64,000 bases of DNA, from assembly GCA_033964015.1 (NCBI GenBank), contig CM066914.1, positions 15,579,637-15,643,636 of the forward strand, read 5' to 3'. The stretch comes from Scolanthus callimorphus. Its lineage: Eukaryota; Cnidaria; Anthozoa; Actiniaria; Edwardsiidae. Positions within the stretch are counted from its first letter, which is position 1; each line of letters starts with the position of its first letter. The translations under genes were made by a program, and so were the position numbers. Under the pieces are notes generated by a model that ran no database searches, was not told where the DNA came from, and saw only the letters and a program-made list of their open reading frames with translations. Below are positions 12,012-22,181 of the stretch, piece after piece.

Positions 12012-13968
12012 TCATGTTAGACCATTTTCAGGAATCAAATAAATTCGTGTCCTTTTGTGCATAACAGTAACAACCCCTCTATAAGATGCTCTAGCTATGC
12101 CTGACTTCAAATCTGTCATGGCAACCAGTGCTCCAGCAAGTCTTTCAAACTCTGGTTGGTTTGAATATGTGATTTTAGCTTCAGGGAGATTAACTGTGCC
12201 TGACTTAAGACTTTGTATGGATATTCGTGGAGCTTGGTTAATTTTCATCTCAAGTTGTCGATCGTAATTATCCTTGATTAAATATGATAAGTCACTCTTA
12301 AGAAATGGGTACTTCTTATCGTTGAGCTTGATAAACTTCAAGTGTTGTTCATAGAACTGCCCAAGACTGACCCCTACTTTGCCATAAGTTTTGGTGCGAG
12401 GAATGTCAGGTCGTATGCAAGCTCTCCCTTTACGTTGACCTGGTTGCCGCATCCAGTCATCCCAGAACCCCAGTGGCCATTTAGGTCTGAGCTCATTCCA
12501 TACAGACTTAGTTAACATCCAGCCCAGTCCAGGGAAGAAGTCTGTTCTAAAGAGCAGGTCATTACTCTGTACAAGCCCCTCTTTACCATTATCATTCCAT
12601 GCCGACACACACCACAGGGTGGGATCCTTGTACAATAATGGCTTTGTGGCTTCAAAATACTCAAAGAAGTCAGGAGCTAAAGAAAAAACGTAGCGACATC
12701 AGATATGGAAAAAAAGATAATCTACAGCAGAGCTGGAAACGTGATGACAACAAAACTGATACAAAAGTTGCATTCCTCTGATGCAACTATTGGATGTCAG
12801 TTGATGTCTGCCATTAATTTAAAAGCTAAATCTCATTTCCCCCAAAAAAACTTTTTCATCATCATCATCAGGTTTGAGTATCCTTGGAGACAACTACCGG
12901 TAATGACTGCTTGCCACAAAGCATCAACCTTCTTATTTTTGAATATTCAAGCAATAGTGTTATTACCTGTGTGTTTACAGCATAGGGAAACACAGCTCTC
13001 AGCCAATCAGAACACATGTTCTATCGGCACCATTTTATAAAACTGAATCTACAATCAAATCAAATTAATTTTTATGGATCCATGTTGCAGCTTTGTTGCA
13101 TCAGCTGGTTAAACTTACCAATTTCCAAATCATCTTCCACAATTAGCACAGTTTCATGGTTGAGTTCATCAAAGGCTTCTCCCAGTGCAAATTTAAAGTG
13201 ACGGCTTATTTTGTAATATCCCATAAAGCGTGCCATATTACCAGGCACACCCTTTACCAGGCCAAGCTCTGGTTGTTGGATAAACGTCACCTTATTACCA
13301 TATGATCGGATGACATTAGCAGTAGCTTGATGTCCACAGTCCTGACTGATAATTATTGGGAACTTCTCTGCCGATGGGCGGTACTCAAGAAGTCGGTCTA
13401 CACATCTTTGAACATACGTTGGTCGGTTACATGAAATAACCAACACTGCAATTTTACTATCATCTTTTTCCACTTCATTTCCAATTTCTTTATCAGATTT
13501 CACATTCCTAGTTTCATAAGGGTCTTCCATATTCACATGACTAATATCCCTTTCTCTGTTTTCCTCAACCTTGCGGTCATCGATATGTTTGTTATTGCTT
13601 TTGTTTTGTTGTTTTTCTTGTTGTTTTGGTTGAGTTGGTAAATTCTTAGGGTCACGCTCTATTCCTCTCAAGTCATTGAGATCAACACCCTCGTTGGAAT
13701 CCATACCATGCTCTTTACGCTCCTTGTCTAACAATTCAGCTACTTTTCCAAGTGGAGAATCTGGATGGTGTTTCCAGTTCTTTATTAACATGTCCTTTCC
13801 AATATTTTCGAGAGCTTTTTTACCACTTTCCACCTTGAGCGAGATAGTTCTTCGGTTCAAGAATTTGTTGAAAAGCATGATGTTTCCCACTACAAATATC
13901 GTAGCAACGGCTCCAAGCAGAAACCAAGTGTACTTTCTGATGTGGAAGACTTTCATTTTTTCTCTCAT
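12012..13968 (-). CDS. MGAT1: Alpha-1,3-mannosyl-glycoprotein 2-beta-N-acetylglucosaminyltransferase (GnT-I)
   Basis: GnT-I transfers GlcNAc from UDP-GlcNAc to the alpha-1,3 arm of Man5GlcNAc2 in the medial Golgi, opening complex and hybrid N-glycan synthesis. Two exons, 13968-13119 and 12676-12012, sum to 1,515 nt (504 residues; human 445). It is a type II membrane protein: short basic N-terminus, membrane segment about residues 15-33 (WFLLGAVATIFVVGNIMLF), then a long polar Gln/Asn/Lys-rich stem that explains the extra length. The GT13 catalytic domain shows YRPSAEKFPIIISQDCGH, the metal-binding VEDDLEIA (EDD motif, split by the intron), LWCVSAWNDNGKE, DFFPGLGW, FWDDWMR and QHLKFIKLN, all family hallmarks. 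The donor after DDLEI is gtaagt and the acceptor is tttag. No disabling change was seen. Confidence 0.96.
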
Positions 13969-15497
13969 TCCGTGTTTTTACCTCGTTTTTTCCGTGCTAA
14001 ATGTGGAAGGACATTCACGCCATTTTTGTGTTGGTTATGTTGCTCACGATACAACCGCTGACATATCGACACGTGTCACTTACCTCTAAAACACAGGGAT
14101 ACCATATACAGTCTAGTCGACTCTCGCCTTATTGCGGACACCCCGTTTATATTTACGGGACGAAATCCAGATTACGGACTCTCGCTATTACGGACACTTT
14201 CCTGCCCTCCAGCAAGACATTTCAAGTGTTCTTCCTCTCGTTATTGTGGACACTGTCAGGCCTGGGACACTGTTGTTTTGTATACATAGTTAGTATGTAT
14301 CTAGATGTTGTATATGAGCAAAGATGTCTGATTCTGTCTGATGAGACTACTCGCTCGCGTAGCAACCCCCCTGGCAACAAATCTAGGCGGGTAAAGAGGT
14401 GAAAAGTAATCAGCTAATGAGACAAGAAAGGACCGAGCTCCAACAAAAAAGCGGAAAAGAAGGGAAAAGGGACCGTTCATTTTTTTATCAGGGAGGGGGG
14501 GGGGGGGGGCGTGGGGCTGGTGGAAATGAGGGGGGGGGACTAAAAACACATATTAGATGTTATTCTTCATGCGCGCGAAGAAGCGCGCCCAAATCTTTAT
14601 TAAGTATTGAGTGAACAGGTGAAGTCAGCTTTAGTACCAAGCTGCGAAATATTCGCAGAGTAAAACATTGAACAGATTTTGAAAATAATGTTGTTGCAGG
14701 ACGTTAAATGTTAGTATATTATCACTTACCACTGTTGCTCTACTATATTTGAGCAAAAAATGAAATATATGAAAAGAAAACCTGATTGGGTAAGCAGGCG
14801 AGAGTTAATATGAATATGGTCATAAACTCGCCACGAATAATCCACAGCATGGCTCGTCGTTACATGTTTCAACTAAGTTATATGTTTCTGGTGAAGTTAA
14901 GTAGAAAAATGCATATGATAGAGAAGTTGCTGGAATAGCTACTATCTGCAGCTGTTTCACTCTCTTCATTGTCCAAACCTTGTTGAAGAAAAGTTATGAC
15001 CCTCCCAGAACAGGAAAAATTTGTACCATCCCTATAGGCACGCGAAATAAATTAGGACCCTCCCCACAAATTGGAGTTATTCGATAGTACTGTACTTTAC
15101 AATGGATTGATGCCATGGGCTCCTGTTATACTTAATTGCCGGTAGTCAGTTTTTTTTTCACCCGTTTTGTCGGTTCGGTTGGTATTACGGCCGTTTTGCT
15201 ATTTGCAATAATTGGAGGGAATGATTTCGAATTGCATTTTGTGAGTCGTGCAAGTAATAAAATATAATCTGTTTGTCCTTTTCGCTCAACTTTCATGCCG
15301 AATGCGAATTCAGCATATTTTAATACTTCACTTGAGAAAGAGAAGAAAAAAAGAAATAGGACCATACTTCCAGACAAAGAGCTGAAGCGTCGTATGGCGA
15401 CCGTACGGTTCTTACGCCCACGCCAGAGATTTCGGCCCTGACAGTCGCTATCCTGGTGTTGAATTGCTCAGTAGCTAGATACCTATGGGTGAGAGTA
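13969..15497. other. Intergenic region upstream of MGAT1
   Basis: Holds the presumed MGAT1 promoter (just above 13968), the gactctcg repeats at 14112-14262, and G-rich runs near 14492-14538 whose flank (agggaccgttcatttttt) resembles the end of the element at 42479. No gene was recognised. Confidence 0.55.
14112..14262 (+). repeat. Diverged direct repeats
   Basis: Three related units read gactctcgccttattgcgga, gactctcgctattacggaca and cctctcgttattgtggacac, spaced about 45-70 bp apart. Probably a decayed end of a DNA transposon. Confidence 0.5.
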
Positions 15498-16089
15498 GGT
15501 CCGTGTACCCAGCGTCCAAGCAATTTTCATAAAAAAACAAAAATTGGAAATTGGTCAATCAATTTTCAATTTTTCATTTTTGGTCAATTTTTGTTTTAAA
15601 CGAAAAATGAAAATTGCCAATTTTTTATTTTTGTTTGTTCGATTTTCGGAAATTGCTTTAATTTTCAATGTTTTAGATATATGCCATTTTGAAATTCAAA
15701 ATGTTGTACCTGACGTCCATTTCTTCTAATCAAAAGTCACAAAAATACAAAACAGAAATTCAGGTTTCAATTTTCAATTTTCATTTTGTACAAAAAAATG
15801 AAAATTGACATTTTTTGATATTTCTTTTTGAGATTTTGTTAAACATTCGATTTTAATGTTCAATATTTCATTTTCTTTTTCATTTCAATTTTCAATTTTC
15901 ACTTTCAATTTTCAATTTTCATTTTTTAACTTTTCTCCCATTAAAAAAATCAAAAAGTTGTACCGAATGTCCATTTTAATCTTGGTTTAGTTCAATGGGA
16001 GAAAAAAAGGAAATAGCGGTGGACAATATACGCTAAACGCATAGGAACATAGGGTAATACCGCTGATCAGTCAAAACAGGGACTCATCC

Positions 16090-16100
16090 AAGATGGCGGC
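16090..16100 (+). promoter_or_regulatory. YY1-type motif in transposon repeat
   Basis: The sequence aagatggcggc matches the YY1 consensus. Its mirror copy lies at 20407-20417 in the other terminal repeat. Confidence 0.45.
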
Positions 16101-16489
16101 CTAGTGGCTACACTGGCGACGAGGAGAAAAATTTAGCGAATTTCGAGCGAGAAACTGGCCATCTGACTTAAAGAACCAGCAGAAGACTTAGAAGAGAAGC
16201 CGGGAAAGATAATCTAGAGCTCCAGAGAAGATTCGTGAGAAATGCCGGAAAATTTGAGGATAAATTCGACGAGACTCGAGATGATGCCAACAGCCCGTGC
16301 GAGCTGAAATCGCATGCATTTGCGATGTTCTATGATATCGTTCGATGTTCTAGAAAATCTCACTTGATCGAACATGGCGAAGAATGTGTGAAATCACCAT
16401 GCCACAAAATCCAGTTAAATCGCATAATTATTGAACACCTTTTCGCCTTATTGGATTTTGAAGGATTTTGTGCGATCAAGTAACACAGA

Positions 16490-16650
16490 CTTGGATTAAA
16501 TGCGATTTAGTGTCAATGCAAAACTAATGCGACCAGCTCGATTTAATGTTTTGATTATAGCTTTGGATTTTATGCGATATAGAGGAATTATGAAGAGGAC
16601 GTGATATCGGTTCAACTGACGTAGCGTTGGATTTGATGCGATGTTGTTGA
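16490..16650 (+). repeat. Three spaced copies of a TTGGATTNNATGCGAT motif
   Basis: Copies start near 16491 (ttggattaaatgcgat), 16562 (ttggattttatgcgat) and 16626 (ttggatttgatgcgat), just inside the left terminal repeat. Subterminal repeats of this kind are often transposase binding sites; that role is inferred. Confidence 0.55.
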
Positions 16651-17386
16651 ATAATCAAAACAAGTTGCAAGATTTCGATCAGGGGTTTTAATTTATCCAT
16701 GTAAACTCCTTTGGTTTTAATGTCAATGTTAGAACAGGGAAAAAAGGTACAATTATTCAATTTTGTCGATTTAAGTTTAACTTAACACACGGAATTGCCG
16801 TGCCTCTCAAAATCGCGCCTTTGTTCTTATTGTTGAGCGAGTGTCTGGTGTCTAATGTTCCTCGCATCTGAGTGGTTAACTCGCACTTTTTGAAAGAGAG
16901 GCGCCATTAACCATTAACCACCAGACGTTAGAAGCGTGGTGTATGATCGCGTAGTTCAGTTCCCCGCTCTCTGGCTTCGTTTCTGGTATGACAATCTTCG
17001 TTACATATTCTGATTTCTGTATTATGGTTGGACATTCCTACTGCCATATTCCTGAAATATGCTAGAAGTCCTAGAAAGATTTCAGCGAGGATAACTGAAA
17101 TGGATAAGCGGAAGGTGAGTTCAAATGCCTATAGTATCATCACTGTAGCTTTTACTCGCGGGCGTTTCTATAGTTAATCCTTCTGTTACACAAGAAATAT
17201 ATTATCATGGCGAGGGCTGTCGGAGCTCAATCAAGATCGAGACAATTACTTTATTCCCTCACTTTATTTCCTTCGGATCAACGGGTCGATTCACGATTTA
17301 ATCGAACCACAGCGGCGATGTATCGGCCTCCGCAGCTATAATTAACTAGTTCGATCGGTGGGCATTTACGCGAGCGGCCGTTGATC

Positions 17387-17494
17387 TAAGGTAAATTTTC
17401 TCGTTATACTTTACAAAACAAAGTAAATTGCAAAAGGCCATGGCCTTTTGCAATTTACTTTGTTTTGTAAAGTATAACGAGAAAATTTACCTTA
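17387..17494. repeat. 108-bp perfect palindrome
   Basis: Two 54-bp arms meet without spacer at ggcca|tggcc (17440/17441) and are exact reverse complements. It lies inside the 5.5-kb transposon, off its centre. Confidence 0.95.
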
Positions 17495-18450
17495 AAGACT
17501 TTGTTAGATAAACTCCGGGTCATACACTCTGGTTTCCCGCTGTACACCTCGTGCTATTGATAAATAAAATTTGTAGAGCGTTGACCAGTAAAATTATGGT
17601 TCGTACGTACCAGTAAACTATGGTTTGTAATCGATCATAAGCCTATATATTTTTGATACGAAATTCCTTAGTTGTTATTGTTATTATCTCGGGTTTCTAC
17701 TTATTTCACAACGCAGAGGTAGCAACTAAAAGATGCCCGCACTCTCCGGTGTAGAGATATTAAAGTATGAAACTGCAACTTAACGTATTAGTTTACGACT
17801 CTGATTTGAATTTAGAAGGACTCACGAGTATAATAATTTTGAAATAGCGCCTACAAGATCGAAAAAACACAGCAAACACAGATCGTATTCGCTTGTTAGA
17901 GATACACACTTAGTCTAATAAAGTAACTAATAATTTAGACAAATTCCACAGAAAGCTAGTGTATGCATTTAGGAAAATGTTACATAATATCAATTGTTCA
18001 TTGTTTGTGATACTGTTATAAAGAATTAGTAAGGCAATATCACAATACCATGAAACATCTTCCAGAAATTTCTAGAAGATCGCACTGATTCATATCGTGG
18101 AAAATCGTAGCAAATTACGTAAGGACAGTGCTGTTTGTGTAAATATGATATTCTACGAAATCGCATGAGATCCAAAGTGCAATTCACCGGCCTCTGGATA
18201 TCGCATGAGATCGTAGATTATCCTAAGCGCAAATTTACCGTGAAAATTCACACCTCGTTATCTAAGATTATCGTGGAAAATCGCACGATCTCTTGTCCTT
18301 TTTATCGCAGAATCTTCTAGGTTTATTCTAGAACGTCGTACGATATTCAAAGCTCATCCCGCAGTGGAGCGAAGCACAATGCAAGCACAGCTCCAAGAGA
18401 TCGAGAGTTCTTACGATCGGGAAGAACTGAAAATCGAACGTTAAAATCCC

Positions 18451-18730
18451 TGAGAATCAACTCGAGGTAGAAGGAGCCTGGAAGGAGTGGCTAGAAGATT
18501 TCGAAAAAGTTCGAGACAAGGTAATAAGTGAGTGCTTTGAAGATTGATGGAGGTCCTGAAATAAAGAAACTGGCTAGAAACCTGCCCGACCCTACACCCG
18601 TGCCGGACGAGATAATGACCTTTCGAGACTTTGAGGAGATAAAAATGAATCTGAACAACCACTTCTTGCCGAAGAAGAATAAACATCATGTTCAATACAC
18701 ATTTAGTAAACAAAAAATGGAGCCATCTAT
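18451..18730 (+). pseudogene. Gag-like fragment of a Gypsy-type LTR retrotransposon
   Basis: An upstream stretch encodes EGAWKEWLEDFEK and the frame from 18528 encodes GPEIKKLARNLPDPTPVP followed by NNHFLPKKNKHH and TFSKQKMEP. This is the order and style of capsid-type gag proteins of cnidarian Gypsy elements, recognised from memory. The two parts are in different frames or interrupted, and no protease or reverse transcriptase follows, so it is a relic. Confidence 0.55.
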
Positions 18731-18837
18731 AATAATAATAATCATGCTCAATTACAATGGATTCAGCAAAAAATAAGACACTACAGAAACAATAATAAGC
18801 GAACAACGCATGAATAAAAATATAAAGCTTAAGCATA

Positions 18838-19188
18838 TCAGACTGTACAAAATTGAGAGAATCTCCCTTTTAACTTGAACATGTTTTGACGTTGAACACG
18901 TTGTTGACAACTGTAGCGATCAGACCGACGTTGTAGAAGTGAAACGACTGACGACTTACATAGAGCATCCCTATATTCTAACCTGAGGTGTATGATGCGT
19001 CCGAAGCACCCTGTGCTGAATCCCTTCCAATATGCTCTCAAGATAAGTAGGAAGGGCAGAGCACACCAGCGTAGTGTACTCAAGCACGCAGCGACTAAGC
19101 GAGCAGTAGATTAGACACAAGATCAGCCTGCGGGATGCCTGCTTTCCCCAGTATTTTGAGAGCATATAGATGCTTATTGGCCTTTTTT
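18838..19188 (-). pseudogene. Reverse-transcriptase C-terminal fragment (non-LTR, family A)
   Basis: The minus strand encodes HLYALKILGKAGIPQADLV, then after a frame break RCVLEYTTLVCSALPTYLE and further HRVLR and RLEYRDALCKSSVVSLLQRR. These are the post-palm motifs of non-LTR retroelement reverse transcriptases. Stops and frame changes show it is dead. It abuts the plus-strand fragment at 19189, tail-less end to tail-less end. Confidence 0.7.
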
Positions 19189-19832
19189 AAGAACCCTCCA
19201 TCAAATGTATGATGCCCTTATAGAGCCCTACCTAGAATATTGCTGCGAAGTCTGGGGGTGCATGGGGCTATGTCAATGTGACAGGCTTCAAAAGCTACAA
19301 AATAGAGCCGCGCGTGTTATAACCTCATGTGAAGACTACAATATTAGATCTGCCAATATTTTACAGGACCTCGGGTGGGAAACTCTTGAAAATTGGCGGT
19401 CAAAACTGCTCGCAGCGAGTGTTTACAAGTGGATGAACGGTCTTTATCCGGAAGGGATTTCAACAATGTTTGATTCAACAACCGATGTCCATTCTCATAA
19501 TTTGAGAGGAAGTTCAAATAAAATATTTATTCCGAGACCCCGTACTGAAGCTGGTAAACGAGCATTCAGCTATAGAGGAGCAGTTTTGTGGAATAGCCTT
19601 CCATCTGATTTAAGAAATCAGCCAAATTTTAAATCTTTCAAAGATAATTTCTATCAACTGTAGTTTTTCTTAAATATATTCAGTAGATGTAGGTAGTATC
19701 GTAGTATTTAATAAGTTATCTTGTATTTAGTGGTAGGTAGATAGTAGATAGTTTTTATACGCGGCTCACCGGAAGAGCATTGTCAATGAAGTGATACCGT
19801 TTCTTAATAAAGCTTGATGATGATGATGATCA
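19189..19832 (+). pseudogene. 5'-truncated L2/CR1-like retrotransposon end
   Basis: An open frame of 152 codons (19205-19663) starts YDALIEPYLEYCCEVWG and continues with LQKLQNRAARVIT, VYKWMNGLYPE, IPRPRTEAGKRAFSYRGAVLWNSLP, the standard C-terminus of L2/CR1-type reverse transcriptases. The element ends in a gatgatgatgatgat tail near 19832, as expected for L2-like elements. The 5' part is missing, which is usual for incomplete reverse transcription. Confidence 0.8.
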
Positions 19833-20029
19833 AGCCAAGGCGTGGAAGTTAGGAGATCAAGAGGATGAGAGACTTCTATGGCATATTGATCCAGGTCAAA
19901 AGAGATAAAGAACTGGTAGAAGAGCCATTGAGAAGAGGTGGTTAATAGACAGAAGGAAGAAATAAGTAAGTAAGCAGGTGAAAGATATGAAAGAAGAGTT
20001 CAAAGTAGCCAAGATACACCAGTCTAAAG

Positions 20030-20270
20030 GGCCGTTCACACGACGCGATTTCAGCTGCGATTTTAGGTGCGATTTTATGGCGATGTCATATTGCGCGGTG
20101 TGAACGGCCGGCGATCTTACGGAGATTTCAATTGCGATGTCGCCGCGACGTCGAAGACGTTTTGAACATGTTCAAATTCCACTGCAATGTGGGTGCGATT
20201 TCTTCATATCGCCAACAAACTGTCAAGAATTGCAGAGCCAAATCGCCGGCCGTTCACACCGCGCGATATG
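20030..20270. repeat. Foldback with ggccgttcacac ends
   Basis: The sequence gggccgttcacacgacgcga near 20030 recurs inverted at about 20090 (gcgcggtgtgaacggcc) and again directly near 20245-20270. This looks like a small foldback element nested in the larger transposon. Confidence 0.5.
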
Positions 20271-21008
20271 ACGACGACTGGACTATCTTTCCCGGCTTCT
20301 CTTCTAAGTCTATTCTGCTGGTTCTTTAAGTCAGATGGCCAGTTTCTCGCTCGAAATTCGCTAAATTTTTCTCCTCGTCGCCAGTGTATCAAGTGTAGCC
20401 ACTAGGCCGCCATCTTGGATGAGTCCCTGATTTGACTGATCAGCGGTATTACCCTATGTTCCTACGCGTTGCGTATATTGTCCACCGCTATTTCCTTTTT
20501 TCCCCCCTTTGAACTAAACCAAGATTAAAATGGACATTCGGTACAACTTTTTGATTTTTTTTAATGGGAGAAAAATTAAACAATGAAAATTGAAAATTGA
20601 AAATGAAAATTGAAAATTCAAATGAAAAAGTAAATGAAATATTGAACATTAAAATCAAATTTTTGAGAAAATCTCAAAAAGAAATATCAAAAAATGTCAA
20701 TTTTCATTTTTTCGTACAAAATAAAAATTGAAAATTGAAAAGTGAATTTCTGTTTTGTATTTTTGTGACTTTTGATTAGAAGAAATGGACGTCAGGTACA
20801 ACATTTTGAATTTCAAAATAGCATATATCTAAAACATTGAAAATTGAAGCAATTTCCGAAAAATTGAACAAACAAAAATAAAAAATTGGCAATTTTCATT
20901 TTTCGTTTAAAACAAAAATTGACCAAAACTGAAAAATTGAAAATTGACTGACCAATTTCCAATTTTTGTTTTTTTATGAAAATTGCTTGGACGCTGGGTA
21001 CACGGACC

Positions 21009-22181
21009 AGAGTACGCCCGGCCACCAGACCTTATAAGGACGCCCCTTGTACCGTTAGTGAACAATCAACATTAGTTATGCATCCCCAACGTATTTATAG
21101 GCCTGATGAGTCTGTAAGATATTCATGTGGGACACGTTATTGTGTTATTGGTTTGTTTAAAACTAGTTTATCTAACGGTAATGAAAAAATGTTTCTCACA
21201 GTTGCCGTTTAGCATGTTTTATTCATTCTAATTCTAATAGTACGCATCATAACAATGTTATAATGACACGAAATTAGTTTCTTTTTCCGTTTTCAGTTTG
21301 CGCATGCGCACACCATCATCTCGTCTGATTGCTCTGAAAGCTCATCTAGGGATGCCCAGTGTTATTAACCTGAATTTCAGTCGTCCTTCGCCCTCGATCG
21401 TACCTCACTTTTAGTCTTATGAGCTTCTGACGTTTTGGAATAGAATGAAAAGGTTGGCGTTGACTAGGCTTTTCGAGTATATGTTTTCACCAGGGGTAAA
21501 ATCTAATTTGCCCCTGTTTTCACCCGTTACTACAAATTTACGCTTGTTCCACCGATCATCAGACTACTGCGCGCGAGATTTAGCGTTCCCTCAAAATGTA
21601 CTTCTTTCTGGGTCACGTGACCCAAATCCAATACATTTTGACGGTTCTGATTGTGAGTAAAGTCTAATTCAACTCGCTGATTTGCTCCAGGCTAGAGATT
21701 CAAGTTATACTGAAGCTTCAGTTGCTGAGTAATATCAATTGGTTCTTTGTATTTCTGGAATTGATTTTTACAAAACATATCTCGTTGAGGTAGTTGGGGT
21801 CACGTGACCCACTTAGTGCAAGTGGCCTATTCCTTTGGTGGTAAGGCGGGAAAAAGACCCGCGCGTGATTCCTTCAAAACTACATCCTACCCCGCTACAC
21901 TTCCATGATTTCTCCTACGCATTAAAGGAAGATTAATATTTCGTAGCTGTTCAATTGAACAGTTTGCTATTGTTTGGGTTTATGTGCGGTTTCCGGTTGA
22001 CTGAGTGACTGTTGTGATGGGCATCAGATCGAGGTTCTTGCTGCACATCGGCCTTGAGTCGGAACATGGCGGGCCTGCCTTGTGACCGGCTGTCTTTCTA
22101 GGCCAAAATACTCTGCAAAATGACCAGTGGATAGCTTATTTACAAGCTTCCCACATCCCTTAACACAGAAAGGACACAATC
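21009..22181. other. Upstream region of the actin-like gene
   Basis: No gene was recognised. It must contain the promoter and 5' untranslated region of the gene starting at 22182. The motif gggtcacgtgaccc occurs near 21794 and a similar gggtcacgtgaccc near 21610; both contain a palindromic E-box core (cacgtg). Confidence 0.5.

Larger units (their letters stand above)
15498..21008. mobile_element. 5.5-kb DNA transposon with long terminal inverted repeats
   Basis: Terminal inverted repeats run from 15498 to about 16211 and from about 20284 to 21008, roughly 0.7 kb each. The outer end is ggtccgtgtacccagcgtcc. Both flanks carry the 6-bp duplication agagta (15492-15497 and 21009-21014), so the borders are well defined. 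The outer 500 bp of each repeat is built of diverged aattttcaattttcattttt units; the inner part is unique and carries the YY1-like aagatggcggc. No transposase was recognised, so the copy looks non-autonomous. Known groups with 6-bp duplications include Dada (6-7 bp) and Polinton/Maverick (6 bp), but the terminal bases do not clearly fit either. The interior holds a gag remnant, two reverse-transcriptase remnants and a large palindrome. Confidence 0.85.

Noticed and set aside
12599..13040. Plus-strand open frames across the MGAT1 intron
   Set aside because: They overlap MGAT1 exons in antisense and lack a coding pattern.
15498..21008. Polinton/Maverick virus-like transposon
   Set aside because: The 6-bp duplication and long inverted repeats fit, but the element is only 5.5 kb, has no polymerase, integrase or capsid frames, and the terminal bases differ from those usual for Polintons.
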